A stretch of 64,000 bases of DNA from Dehalococcoidia bacterium (GTDB taxonomy: Bacteria; Chloroflexota; Dehalococcoidia; SM23-28-2; RBG-16-64-32): assembly GCA_030649945.1 (NCBI GenBank), contig JAUSFE010000138.1, positions 79,420 to 143,419 on the forward strand, given 5' to 3'. Both the position numbers and the translations under genes were made by a program. Below are positions 27,355 through 35,073 of the stretch, piece by piece (within the stretch, counting starts at the first letter, position 1; each line of letters begins with the position of its first letter). The notes beneath the pieces are model-generated. The model was not told the origin of the DNA, made no database searches, and saw only the letters and a list, made by a program, of their open reading frames with translations.

Positions 27355-27834
27355 ATGAGTGACAAGATGGGCATCAGGAGGCTGGACCATGTCTGCTGGG
27401 CAGTCCGGCGCCTGGAAGACGCGCTGCCGCTGCTGACGGAGCTGATGGGAATGACGGTGGAGGGGCGCTTCGAGAACCCGGAGATGGGATTCCGTGGGGT
27501 GGGCCTGCGGGTGCCGGGCGGGACCGGCCACTTCGAGCTGCTGGAGCCACTGGACGAGACGAGCTATCTGCACCGCTTCCTGGAGGAGCGCGGGCCGGGC
27601 CTGCACCACGTCACGTTTGAAGTGGAGGACGTGGACGCGGCCGCGCAGGCGATGCGGGACTACGGCGTGGAGCCGTACCGCGGGGTGCAGCGCAGCCACG
27701 GTTGGGCGGAGACATACATTCATCCGAAGGACTCCGGCGGCGTGCTGTTCCAGTTCTACGTGGAGGAAGAGGAGCACCAGCACGGGCCGGAGCATGACCA
27801 CAGCCACAGCCATGAACTGGAGGCCCCTAAATAG
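27355..27834 (+). CDS. VOC (glyoxalase/epimerase-like) family protein with His-rich tail
   Basis: A 159-residue vicinal-oxygen-chelate protein. It opens MGIRRLDHVCWAVRRLEDAL and has the paired beta-alpha-beta modules typical of methylmalonyl-CoA epimerase and glyoxalase: GLHHVTFEVEDVDAAAQAM, then KDSGGVLFQFYVEE. Metal ligands His, His and Glu are in their expected places. The C-terminus EEEEHQHGPEHDHSHSHE is a His/acid-rich tail that could bind or store metal. ATG 27355 is preceded by GGAGG. Substrate unknown; methylmalonyl-CoA epimerase is one possibility, but no mutase gene is near. Confidence 0.75.
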   Translation: MSDKMGIRRLDHVCWAVRRLEDALPLLTELMGMTVEGRFENPEMGFRGVGLRVPGGTGHFELLEPLDETSYLHRFLEERGPGLHHVTFEVEDVDAAAQAMRDYGVEPYRGVQRSHGWAETYIHPKDSGGVLFQFYVEEEEHQHGPEHDHSHSHELEAPK

Positions 27835-27877
27835 CGATGCGGTTGCGGCGCCGCGGCGCGCCCGGCGGGAGAGCGGA

Positions 27878-28921
27878 CTATCGCGGTCGCCGGACGCGGC
27901 CGCGGCTGAACGCCGGGTGGATCGCCGCCAACTCGTCCTCCTGGCCCATCACGATGACGCGGTCGCCGGCTTCCAGCCTGGTGTCGCTGCCGGCGCCCAC
28001 CAGGAGGTCTCCGGACGGCTTTTGCACTCCGAGGACGACCACGCTGCGGCAGTCGTGGAGGACCTCGTGGATGGTCCTGGCGACCAGGCCGGAGGCCTCC
28101 GCGACGTCGATCTCCGCCAGGACCGGCGCGCCCTCGCGCTGGGCGGCCAGCGTGTCGATGAACTCGACGACCATGGGCTGGAGGGCGGTGAGGGCCATCT
28201 GCTTGCCGGCGATGACGTAGGGCGAGAAGACGCGGTCCGCGCCCGCGCGCACCATCCGCGCCTCGCTCTCCGGGTGGGCGGCCCTGGAGACGAGGAAGAG
28301 GCTGGGGTTGAGGGACTTGGCGGTGAGGACGATGAAGGTGTTGCCGGCGTCGGAGTCGGAGGCGGCGAGCAGGCAGGTGGCGCTGTCCACGCCGGACTCG
28401 CGCAGGACCGCGTCGCTGGTGGCGTCGCCGATCAGGACCAGGTGGCCCCGGCGGCGGGCGCGCTCGATGGCTTCGGGGTTGTTCTCGACGACGACGAATT
28501 GGATATCGCGGTCCCTGAACTCGCGGGCTATCTCCTCGCCCACGCGGCCGAAGCCGCAGAGGATGTAGTGGTCTTTGAGGCGCTCAATGCGTCCCTTCAT
28601 TCTCTGTACCCCCAGTAGTTGTCCAAGTTCGCCCTCCAGCACGAACTGGAAGACGCTGATCAGGGCGTAGAAGATGCCGCCGACGCCGGCGATGGCGAGA
28701 ACGATGGTGAAGATGCGGCCGGAGTCGTCGAGTGGCCGCACCTCGCGGAGGCCGATGGTGGTGAGCACGATCACGGTCATGTAGACGGCATCGAGGAAGC
28801 CCCAGCCCTCGATGATCAGGTAGCCGGCCGTGCCCACCATGGGCAGGACGAGGAGGACGATGCCGGCGCGGATGGTGTTGGGTGGGAGCGAGGAGAGGGT
28901 GGCGCGGAGGTCGCGTAGCAC
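27878..28921 (-). CDS. TrkA-N (RCK) domain potassium channel, MthK-like
   Basis: The 347-residue product has an inner-membrane channel part with two helices (IRAGIVLLVLPMVGTAGYLI and IFTIVLAIAGVGGIFYALIS) around a pore loop, TVIVLTTIGLREV. The filter reads TIGLR, a variant of the TVGYG signature, related to the GYRE type of many bacterial RCK channels. The cytoplasmic part has an NAD-binding RCK domain (YILCGFGRVGEEIAREF) and a TrkA-C domain at the end. It starts with GTG, and a CTAG-flanked repeat element lies 7 bp upstream, which may have changed its promoter. Confidence 0.85.
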   Translation of the reverse strand: MLRDLRATLSSLPPNTIRAGIVLLVLPMVGTAGYLIIEGWGFLDAVYMTVIVLTTIGLREVRPLDDSGRIFTIVLAIAGVGGIFYALISVFQFVLEGELGQLLGVQRMKGRIERLKDHYILCGFGRVGEEIAREFRDRDIQFVVVENNPEAIERARRRGHLVLIGDATSDAVLRESGVDSATCLLAASDSDAGNTFIVLTAKSLNPSLFLVSRAAHPESEARMVRAGADRVFSPYVIAGKQMALTALQPMVVEFIDTLAAQREGAPVLAEIDVAEASGLVARTIHEVLHDCRSVVVLGVQKPSGDLLVGAGSDTRLEAGDRVIVMGQEDELAAIHPAFSRGRVRRPR

Positions 28922-28931
28922 GAGCGGCTAG

Positions 28932-29179
28932 GTGTAGTTCCCACACAGGTTGTCTACGGCGGGATGAGTCTCGCAAGCGGCGCCTGGCTCCCACCCGGGC
29001 CCACCGTTCCGCAATCGAGATGCCGTGCGTCCCACCCGCCCGCCCGGGATGTTATCTGGGGGACACCCCCAGACCTCCGACAGGGGGCTCCGCCCCCTGT
29101 ACCCCCGTGCTAACGCAAGGAGGCACTTGGCGCGCCACCACTTAGCGGTATCTGTAAACAAAGTTCGTGGGGACTACAG
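28932..29179. mobile_element. MITE-like element, copy 3 (same ends, different interior)
   Basis: A 248-bp element with ends GTGTAGTTCCCACACAGGTT on the left and a right end reading CTGTAAACAA...GGGGACTACAG, flanked by CTAG on both sides (28928-28931 and 29180-29183). The interior differs from copies 1 and 2 and contains a GGGGGACACCCCC hairpin and a CAGGGGGCTCCGCCCCCTG palindrome. The right CTAG supplies the TAG stop of the VWA gene on the minus strand. Confidence 0.75.
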
Positions 29180-31267
29180 CTAGGCCGCGCGGTCTCCCAG
29201 GCGCTTGCGCTTCTGGGAGACGTAGTCCACGAGGATGTACTGGCCCAGGCGCTCAGGGGTGGTGTAGAAGACGCGGCCCTTGTTCATCTTGGCAATCTGG
29301 TTGACGAACTCTTTCAGGTAGTAGTTGCGGTCCAGCATGAAGGTGTTGATGACGATGCCCTTCTTCGTGCAGCGCTTTACTTCCTTCAGCGTCTCGCGAA
29401 TGGTGATGGGGCTGGGTGGGTAGGCGAAGTAGGACCGCCCGTGCTCCAGATGGGCGGTGGGCTCGCCGTCAGAGATCATGATGATCTGCTTGGTGGCAGC
29501 GCTGTGCTTGGCCAGCAGGCGCTGGGCAAGCATGAAGGCGTGGTGCATGTTGGTGCCCAGGACGGACTCGTCCCAGCGCACATAGGGGAGCTCCTCCGGC
29601 TTCAACTGGCGCGCGTAAGCGGAGAAGCCGAGCACGTACAGCGTGTCTTTGGGGAACTGCGTGCTGATGAGGTTGTTCAGGGCCAGCGCCACCTTCTTCG
29701 CCGCCTGAAAGCTGCCGCGCAGGGCCATGGACCACGAGAGGTCCAGCATCATGACGGTGGCAGTGGTGGTGAGCGTCTCCGAGCGGTAGACCTGGAAATC
29801 GTCCTGCTGCAGGCGCACGGGCACCTGCGGCCCTTCGCGGACGATGCCGTTCATGATCGTCTCGCCGAGGTTCAGGTGGAAGGGGTCGCCGAACTCATAG
29901 GCCTTGGAGTCGTCCGCGCGCTCGCCGCCGCGGCCCTTGTCGCGCTGCGGGTGCTTGCCGTAGGCGGAGTTCTTGAGCTGGGTGTAGATCTCGCCGAGGG
30001 CCTTCTCGCCGATCTTGCGCACGCCGCGCGGGGTCAGCTCCCACTGGTTGCCCTTGCGGCGGATGTAGCCGGCCTGCTCGAGGACCTCCAGGAAGTCTTT
30101 TAGCTGCTTCAGGGTCTGGGAGGCCTCTTCGCCCAGTAGCTCGCGCAGCTTGTCCTCGTCGATGTCGTCCAGGCTGCCGCCGTACTGGGTGCGCTCCAGC
30201 TGTTTTTCGAGATCGTCCATGCCCTGGAGGTCGCCCATGAGGTCCATGGCCTGCAGGAGGTCCAGCTCTTCGTCGCCGCGGAAGGGGTACTGGTTCTGCC
30301 CGTCGCGGTCGGGGGCCATGATGTCCAGGTTGATGGACAGCTCCTGGAGCTCGCGCTGGAGGTCCGGGTCGCCGATCTTGTCCATGAGCAGGTCCTGGAG
30401 CTGGCGCCGCATATCGGCGGGGAGGCTGTCCAGGAGGCTCTGCATGGCGGCGATGCCCTGCTGCATTTGCTCGATGAGTTCGTCCAGGGTCTGGGGCGGG
30501 TTGTCGCCGAAGAGGTCGCCGTACTTCTGCATGAAGCCCTGGAAGTCGGGTTCGCCGCCGGCCATCTTCTCGGAGAGCATCTGGTTGAGGTCGCGCAGCA
30601 TCTGCTTCATGCGCGCCATGTCTTCCGGGCTCATGTTGGCGATCTGTGAGTAGAGGTCCTTGAAGAAGCTGTCCATCATGGCCTTCTTCAGCATCTCCAT
30701 GAGCTCCTGGAACTTGGCGCCGGCCTCCGGGTCCATGAACTCGTACTCTTGCAGCTCCTTGACGCGGCCGCCGGCGTCCTCCGGAAGGTTTTCCAGGAAG
30801 CCTTTCTTCTTTTCGGCCACGGACTTGAGCAACTGGGCCAGGCGCTTTTCCTCTTCGGCGGTGGTCTCCTGGCTGGAAGGCTTGACCGCCTCCTCGAAGG
30901 CCTGGAGGGGGCGCTCGCCGCCCTCGATCTGGCGGTTGGCTTCGTCCAGGCGGCGGTCCAGGGTCTCGGTCTCCATGCCCAGGATCTCTTGCAGGCGCTT
31001 CTGGATGTCCTCGAAAACGGACGCCAGGTTGTACTTGTCGAGCGTCTGGCGGCGCTGCTGGCGGAGCTGCTGGAGGAGGTCGCGCAGGCCCTGCATGCGC
31101 TGGCCCAGGGGGTTGCGCATGCCGCGCTGGAGGAGGTTGCGGAGGGCGTGCTGGAGGTCGCCGAAGTTCATGAGGTCGTCGGTGATGCCGGCGAGGATGT
31201 CGTCCGGGTCCAGGAGGGGGATGTCCTGGGAGCCGTCCCACTGCGAGTAGCGGTAGCGGAAGGTCAT
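29180..31267 (-). CDS. VWA-domain protein (CoxE/chelatase-D-like), probable partner of the AAA+ ATPase at 40028
   Basis: A 695-residue protein: a long Gln/Met/Leu-rich helical N-terminal half (many LQQLR, MQGL and QEL repeats), a short winged-helix-like stretch (LEQAGYIRRKGNQWELTPRG), and a C-terminal von Willebrand A domain. The MIDAS motif is DLSWSMA near residue 508, with TNMHHA and IMISDGEPTAH completing the site. VWA proteins of this kind work with MoxR/chelatase-I type AAA+ ATPases as metal-insertase or remodelling pairs. Such an ATPase is encoded on the same strand at 40028, separated by accessory DNA. A TATAAT (31288-31293, minus) lies about 20 nt upstream of the ATG. Confidence 0.85.
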   Translation of the reverse strand: MTFRYRYSQWDGSQDIPLLDPDDILAGITDDLMNFGDLQHALRNLLQRGMRNPLGQRMQGLRDLLQQLRQQRRQTLDKYNLASVFEDIQKRLQEILGMETETLDRRLDEANRQIEGGERPLQAFEEAVKPSSQETTAEEEKRLAQLLKSVAEKKKGFLENLPEDAGGRVKELQEYEFMDPEAGAKFQELMEMLKKAMMDSFFKDLYSQIANMSPEDMARMKQMLRDLNQMLSEKMAGGEPDFQGFMQKYGDLFGDNPPQTLDELIEQMQQGIAAMQSLLDSLPADMRRQLQDLLMDKIGDPDLQRELQELSINLDIMAPDRDGQNQYPFRGDEELDLLQAMDLMGDLQGMDDLEKQLERTQYGGSLDDIDEDKLRELLGEEASQTLKQLKDFLEVLEQAGYIRRKGNQWELTPRGVRKIGEKALGEIYTQLKNSAYGKHPQRDKGRGGERADDSKAYEFGDPFHLNLGETIMNGIVREGPQVPVRLQQDDFQVYRSETLTTTATVMMLDLSWSMALRGSFQAAKKVALALNNLISTQFPKDTLYVLGFSAYARQLKPEELPYVRWDESVLGTNMHHAFMLAQRLLAKHSAATKQIIMISDGEPTAHLEHGRSYFAYPPSPITIRETLKEVKRCTKKGIVINTFMLDRNYYLKEFVNQIAKMNKGRVFYTTPERLGQYILVDYVSQKRKRLGDRAA

Positions 31268-31327
31268 GGCGTTCGCCTGTGGGGAACATTATACGGGATG
31301 CGGTGGGTGGGGGAGTGGAAAGCGGCC

Positions 31328-31427
31328 GTAGGGGCGCAGCACCCGGATGCCGAGCCCCAGAAGGAAGCGCTGCCCGCAACCAGAAGCCGTTCTTGGTCAG
31401 GAGTGGCACCGAGTGCTGCGCCCCTAC
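31328..31427. repeat. REP element with a perfect 15-bp inverted repeat
   Basis: GTAGGGGCGCAGCAC (31328-31342) and its reverse complement (31413-31427) bound a 100-bp segment. The same GTAGGGGCG core occurs at about 17595. No gene is seen in 31268-31617 apart from a cyclase relic directly after this element. Confidence 0.75.
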
Positions 31428-31429
31428 GC

Positions 31430-31465
31430 ATCCGCTGCGGCCTGAACGCTGGGGAGCCGATTGAG
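31430..31465 (+). pseudogene. 12-codon relic of a class III adenylate cyclase
   Basis: The stretch encodes IRCGLNAGEPIE, identical to a block in both cyclase copies downstream, with no surrounding open frame. It is a stranded fragment. Confidence 0.65.
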
Positions 31466-31569
31466 CATGCGAGTTTGTTTGGCACTTTTGGTGTTTCGAC
31501 GGCTGGCGGCACTGAAATTCCGGAATTAGTGTACTATCTCGCGGGCGGTTGGGGGACGGCGAGAGGCGC

Positions 31570-31575
31570 TATAAT
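31570..31575 (+). promoter_or_regulatory. -10 box of the membrane-anchored gene at 31618
   Basis: Perfect TATAAT 42 nt before the ATG; no convincing -35 hexamer. Confidence 0.45.
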
Positions 31576-31617
31576 CGTCCTCACTAAACCGCACGGGGCC
31601 ACCGGAGGGAACGAGGG

Positions 31618-32412
31618 ATGGCTGACGAAGGCACATTTCTGGGGGAAGTTCAGCGGGGCTGGCAGAGATTTTGGCGACTGTCGTGGTGGTGGAAGGGACC
31701 CATAATCGCGTTTGTCGCCCTGGTCTTGATAGGCGTCGTCGCATCCATCGCTGGTGGCGGGAGCGATGACAAGAAGCCCGATTCCCAGGCGCGCGCAACG
31801 ACGACCGTCTCCGCGACGGCGCCGGCGACGGCGACGAAGGAAACGGCATCGCCGACGAAGACTCCAGCCCCAACCGCCACGCCTGAAGACACGACCGAAC
31901 CTACTCCGGCACCCACTTCGGAACCGACTGAAACACCGTTGGACATGGTGGGACAGGTCACGAAATCATACAAAGACAATCAGGGATTCATGCCTCGCGC
32001 ATCTGCCGATGACCTGAACGTTCAATGGCTTCCAGAACTAGGCGGTCTGGTCAAGATCGAGATGAACCCAGAAACGGTGCTGACGGAAGGCGACTCACTC
32101 ACCATCACGGCGCACAGCGCGCTCGTCGCTAGTAAGGCAATCTGGACCACATATCCCGAAGTTCAGCAGATTGAGGTGACGATGCTCGGTGACTTCATTG
32201 ATCAGTTCGGTGTCTCTAGCACCAAAGTCGCCGCGTCCATAACCGTCCTTCGACCGACTGGCGAGAAGTTTCAATATGACGGTCTCAAGGACCTGGTGTA
32301 CCTCGACAACAAGCATTTGTTTTGCGTGGCCGACCACTATCAGATCCACCTGGCCATCTATCAGGCACTCGGAGACAAGGGCTGCCTCGCGGAGTGGGGC
32401 TTCGGGAAGTAA
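31618..32412 (+). CDS. Single-pass membrane protein with Thr/Pro-rich linker and unknown extracellular domain
   Basis: The 264-residue product has a 26-residue cytoplasmic N-terminus (MADEGTFLGEVQRGWQRFWR), one membrane helix (WWWKGPIIAFVALVLIGVVA), a Thr/Ala/Pro-rich linker of about 55 residues and a folded C-terminal domain of about 150 residues that I do not recognise. The domain contains a late Cys pair (HLFCVADHYQ and DKGCLAEWGF). GGAGGGAACGAGGG precedes the ATG. The truncated cyclase copy begins directly after its stop codon. Confidence 0.6.
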   Translation: MADEGTFLGEVQRGWQRFWRLSWWWKGPIIAFVALVLIGVVASIAGGGSDDKKPDSQARATTTVSATAPATATKETASPTKTPAPTATPEDTTEPTPAPTSEPTETPLDMVGQVTKSYKDNQGFMPRASADDLNVQWLPELGGLVKIEMNPETVLTEGDSLTITAHSALVASKAIWTTYPEVQQIEVTMLGDFIDQFGVSSTKVAASITVLRPTGEKFQYDGLKDLVYLDNKHLFCVADHYQIHLAIYQALGDKGCLAEWGFGK

Positions 32413-32907
32413 GGTCACACGGAGATGATGTCGCGGCTGGGCGACGAGCGCGGCCGGGCGGTGCTGCGCGAGCACGAGCGGATCACGCGCGAGGTGCTGC
32501 GGGCGCACGGGGGGACGGAGGTGAAGACGATGGGCGACGGGTTCATGGCCTCGTTCGGGTCGGTGACGCGGGCGGTGGAGTGCGCGATCGCGTTGCAGCG
32601 GGCGATGGCCCTCACCCCTGACCCCTCTCCCGCTGCGGCGGGCGAGGGGCAATCAGTTGAGCCGTTAAAGATACGCTGTGGCCTGAACGCGGGGGAGCCG
32701 ATTGAGGAGGAGGGGGACCTGTTCGGGGCGACGGTGATCCTGGCGGCGCGCATCGCGGCGAAGGCGGAGGGCGGGGAGATACTGGTGGCGGACACGGTGC
32801 GCGGGCTGTGTTCCGGCAAGGGGTTCTTGTTCGCGGACCGGGGGGAGTTTGTGGCGAAGGGGTTCGAGGAGCCGGTGCGTGTGTATGAGGTGAGGTGGCG
32901 GGAGTGA
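32413..32907 (+). pseudogene. Truncated class III adenylate/guanylate cyclase domain
   Basis: From the base after the upstream stop codon, the sequence matches the middle and end of the cyclase domain of the next gene (GHTEMM... to YEVRWRE), about 160 residues, almost identical. The first metal-binding Asp, in FTDLVGHTE of the intact copy, is missing; the second region MGDGFMASFGSV is present. A cyclase without the first Asp should be inactive. It contains the same in-frame repeat (LTPDPSPAAAGEG) as the full copy. It could be translated from ATG 32425, but is best seen as a partial duplication. Confidence 0.7.
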
Positions 32908-34286
32908 TGGAACCGCAGATCCGGTACGCGAAAACCAGCGACGGCGTCTCGATCGCGTACTGGACGCTAGGCGAGGGAGCTCCGCTTGTGTATATGCCCA
33001 TCCCCCCGTTTAGCCATATTCAGCTCGAGTGGGAGATGCCTGAGTGCCGCCAGCAATACGAGCGTCTTTCTAGACAGCGCATGCTGGTGCGTTACGACGG
33101 CAGAGGATGCGGCTTGTCCGACCGAGACATCGTCAGCTACTCCATCGATTCCCAGATTCTCGACCTCGAAGCCGTCGTCAACAGCCTAGATCTAGATCGA
33201 TTCGTGCTGATGGTGTCGAGTCACTGGGGACCTGTCGGGATCGCCTATGCGGCGCGAAACCCAGATCGAGTATCGAACCTGATTCTATGGTGCTGCAACA
33301 CAAGCGGTTCGGAGTTCTTTGGGGGAGCACAGGTCGAAGCCAGACTTGACCTATTGCGGAAGGACTTCGAGCTCTATTCGGAAACGACGGCGCACGTGCT
33401 CTATGGCTGGTCTGTGGGCGAACCAGCGCGGCGGATCGCTAAGCTGATTCGTGAGAGTATAACCCGGGAAGCGCTGCTGGCCGAGATCGCGGAGTCCCGT
33501 GAATTCGACGTGTCCGGGCTACTGCCTGAGGTAATTTCGCCGACGCTTGTCCTGCATCGACGCGAGCACCCGGTGCTTGACGTTAGCGTCGCTAGGCGTC
33601 TGGCCTCCCGAATCCAGGGGGCGCGACTGGTGCTCCTGGAAGGTTCATCGCTCGCCCCTTACCTCGGCGACACAGCTCCCATCGAGTCGGCAATTGACGA
33701 GTTTCTCGGCCACGACGGCGAGCTAGAACCTTCGGAGCCGGGCAGTGGGGCGGGCGCCTTGCGCACGGTTCTCTTCACAGACCTCGTCGGCCACACGGAG
33801 ATGATGCAGCGCCTCGGCGACGCCGGCGGCCGGGCCGTGCTGCGGGAGCACGAGCGGATCACGCGCGAGGTGCTGAAGGCGCACGGCGGCCTCGAGGTCA
33901 AGACGATGGGCGATGGGTTCATGGCCTCGTTCGGGTCGGTGACGAAGGCGGTGGAGTGCGCGGTGGCGTTGCAGCGGGCGATGGAGGCCCTCACCCCTGA
34001 CCCCTCTCCCGCTGCGGCGGGCGAGGGGCAATCAGTTGTGCCGTTAAAGATACGCTGTGGCCTGAACGCGGGCGAACCGATCGAAGAGGAGGGGGACCTG
34101 TTTGGGGCGACGGTGATCCTGGCGGCGCGGATCGCGGCGAAGGCGGAGGGCGGGGAGATACTGGTGGCGGACACGGTGCGCGGGTTGTGTTCCGGCAAGG
34201 GGTTCCTGTTCGCGGACCGGGGTGACTTCGTGGCGAAGGGGTTCGAGGAGCCGGTGAGGGTGTATGAGGTGAGGTGGCGGGAGTGA
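32907..34286 (+). CDS. Alpha/beta hydrolase fused to a class III adenylate/guanylate cyclase
   Basis: A 459-residue two-domain protein. Residues 1-270 are an alpha/beta-hydrolase-like domain (VRYDGRGCGLSDRD; nucleophile-elbow position LMVSSHWGPVG, where the usual GxSxG is altered to SSHWG). From residue 285 a class III nucleotide cyclase follows: TVLFTDLVGHTEMMQRLGDA with the first metal Asp, KTMGDGFMASFGSV with the second, and KIRCGLNAGEPIEEEGDLFG. Such hydrolase-cyclase fusions occur in actinobacteria and Chloroflexota and are thought to sense small molecules. The cyclase is interrupted by an in-frame repeat (LTPDPSPAAAGEGQS). The start overlaps the preceding truncated copy. Confidence 0.8.
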   Translation: MEPQIRYAKTSDGVSIAYWTLGEGAPLVYMPIPPFSHIQLEWEMPECRQQYERLSRQRMLVRYDGRGCGLSDRDIVSYSIDSQILDLEAVVNSLDLDRFVLMVSSHWGPVGIAYAARNPDRVSNLILWCCNTSGSEFFGGAQVEARLDLLRKDFELYSETTAHVLYGWSVGEPARRIAKLIRESITREALLAEIAESREFDVSGLLPEVISPTLVLHRREHPVLDVSVARRLASRIQGARLVLLEGSSLAPYLGDTAPIESAIDEFLGHDGELEPSEPGSGAGALRTVLFTDLVGHTEMMQRLGDAGGRAVLREHERITREVLKAHGGLEVKTMGDGFMASFGSVTKAVECAVALQRAMEALTPDPSPAAAGEGQSVVPLKIRCGLNAGEPIEEEGDLFGATVILAARIAAKAEGGEILVADTVRGLCSGKGFLFADRGDFVAKGFEEPVRVYEVRWRE

Positions 34287-34623
34287 TCGAGCGCGTCTAG
34301 TATGCCGCGGGCCAACGCCGTTCACGTCCCATTCCCCACCAGATTCCTTCGCGAAGCTGCGTTTGGGCCCTCGGAGACCGTCATCTCGCTCAGAATGACA
34401 GCGCTCCGGGGTTCGAGGAACCGGTGCGGGTGTATGAGGTGAGGTGGGGGGAGTGATCGAGCGCGTCTAGTATGCCGCGGGCCAACGCCGTTCACGCCCC
34501 ATTCCCCACCAGATTCCTTCGCGAAGCTGCGTTTGGGCCCTCGGAGACCGTCATCTCGCTCAGAATGACAGCGCTCCGGGGTTCGAGGAGCCGGTGAGGG
34601 TGTACGAGGTGAGGTGGCGGGAT
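34284..34623. repeat. Two tandem 170-bp repeats carrying the cyclase 3' end
   Basis: The unit starting TGATCGAGCGCGTCTAGTAT occurs at 34284 and again at 34454, almost identical. Each unit ends with a copy of the cyclase tail (GGGTTCGAGGANCCGGTG then GTGAGGTGG). The middle holds a CCTTCGCGAAGCTGCG/CTCAGAATGACA sequence typical of dispersed intergenic repeats. Confidence 0.8.
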
Positions 34624-34890
34624 GCCTGACGCCTTCGGCCCGTTGCGGGCGTTTGCCCCACCCCAGATCCCTTCGCGAAGCTGCGTTGGGCTGTCGAGCA
34701 GGCGATTTCTCGCTCAGGATGACAGCGCTCCGGGGTTCGGGGAGCCGGTGCGGGTGTCCGGTCGCTGCCGCTGGCCTCTCTCGCAGGGGTCGCTCCAATC
34801 CACTCCCATGAAGGTGGTTGACGGCTCAACACCGGCTCCTGTCGCAACACCGGACGAAATGCTTGACGCATTATTCAGGAATGATGTATA
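34624..34890. repeat. Degenerate third unit of the cyclase-tail repeat; no gene
   Basis: Similar CCTTCGCGAAGCTGCGTTGGG and CTCAGGATGACAGCGCTCCG sequences continue to about 34760, with a further GGGGAGCCGGTGCGGGTGT tail. Open frames here (such as 34622-34891) have no recognisable protein and are rejected. Confidence 0.55.
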
Positions 34891-34922
34891 AGCATTATTC
34901 GAGTCCTAAGCAATAGGAAGTG

Positions 34923-35034
34923 AAGCGGGGGTGCGTCCCGGGGCCTGTGGCCCCGGCTGTTGTGGCTGCATCTCCACTCTGCCTGGAGAGGATTGAAGCC
35001 TGGTAATCCACCTCTCCGGGGTTGACCCCCGCTT
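34923..35034 (+). ncRNA. Candidate structured 5' leader (four-stem RNA) of the secreted repeat protein
   Basis: A perfect 10-bp closing stem (AAGCGGGGGT 34923-34932 with ACCCCCGCTT 35025-35034) encloses three hairpins: CCGGGGCC-TGT-GGCCCCGG (34938-34956), GTGG/CCAC (34962-34977) and GGAGAGGATT...AATCC-ACC-TCTCC (34985-35017). The element ends 39 nt before the start codon. It matches no riboswitch I know. A regulatory role is inference; no sequence resembling a rho-independent U tract is seen. Confidence 0.5.
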
Positions 35035-35073
35035 GCAGTAGCGCCCTTCAGGTGAGGGCAGGGGGAAACACAC

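Noticed and set aside
29895..31409. 504-residue minus-strand frame overlapping the VWA gene in another register
   Set aside because: Pro/Arg/Ala-rich shadow of the real VWA frame.
34923..35034. Known riboswitch (c-di-GMP, cobalamin, TPP) before the adhesin gene
   Set aside because: None of the conserved core sequences of these classes could be found; kept only as an unassigned structured leader.
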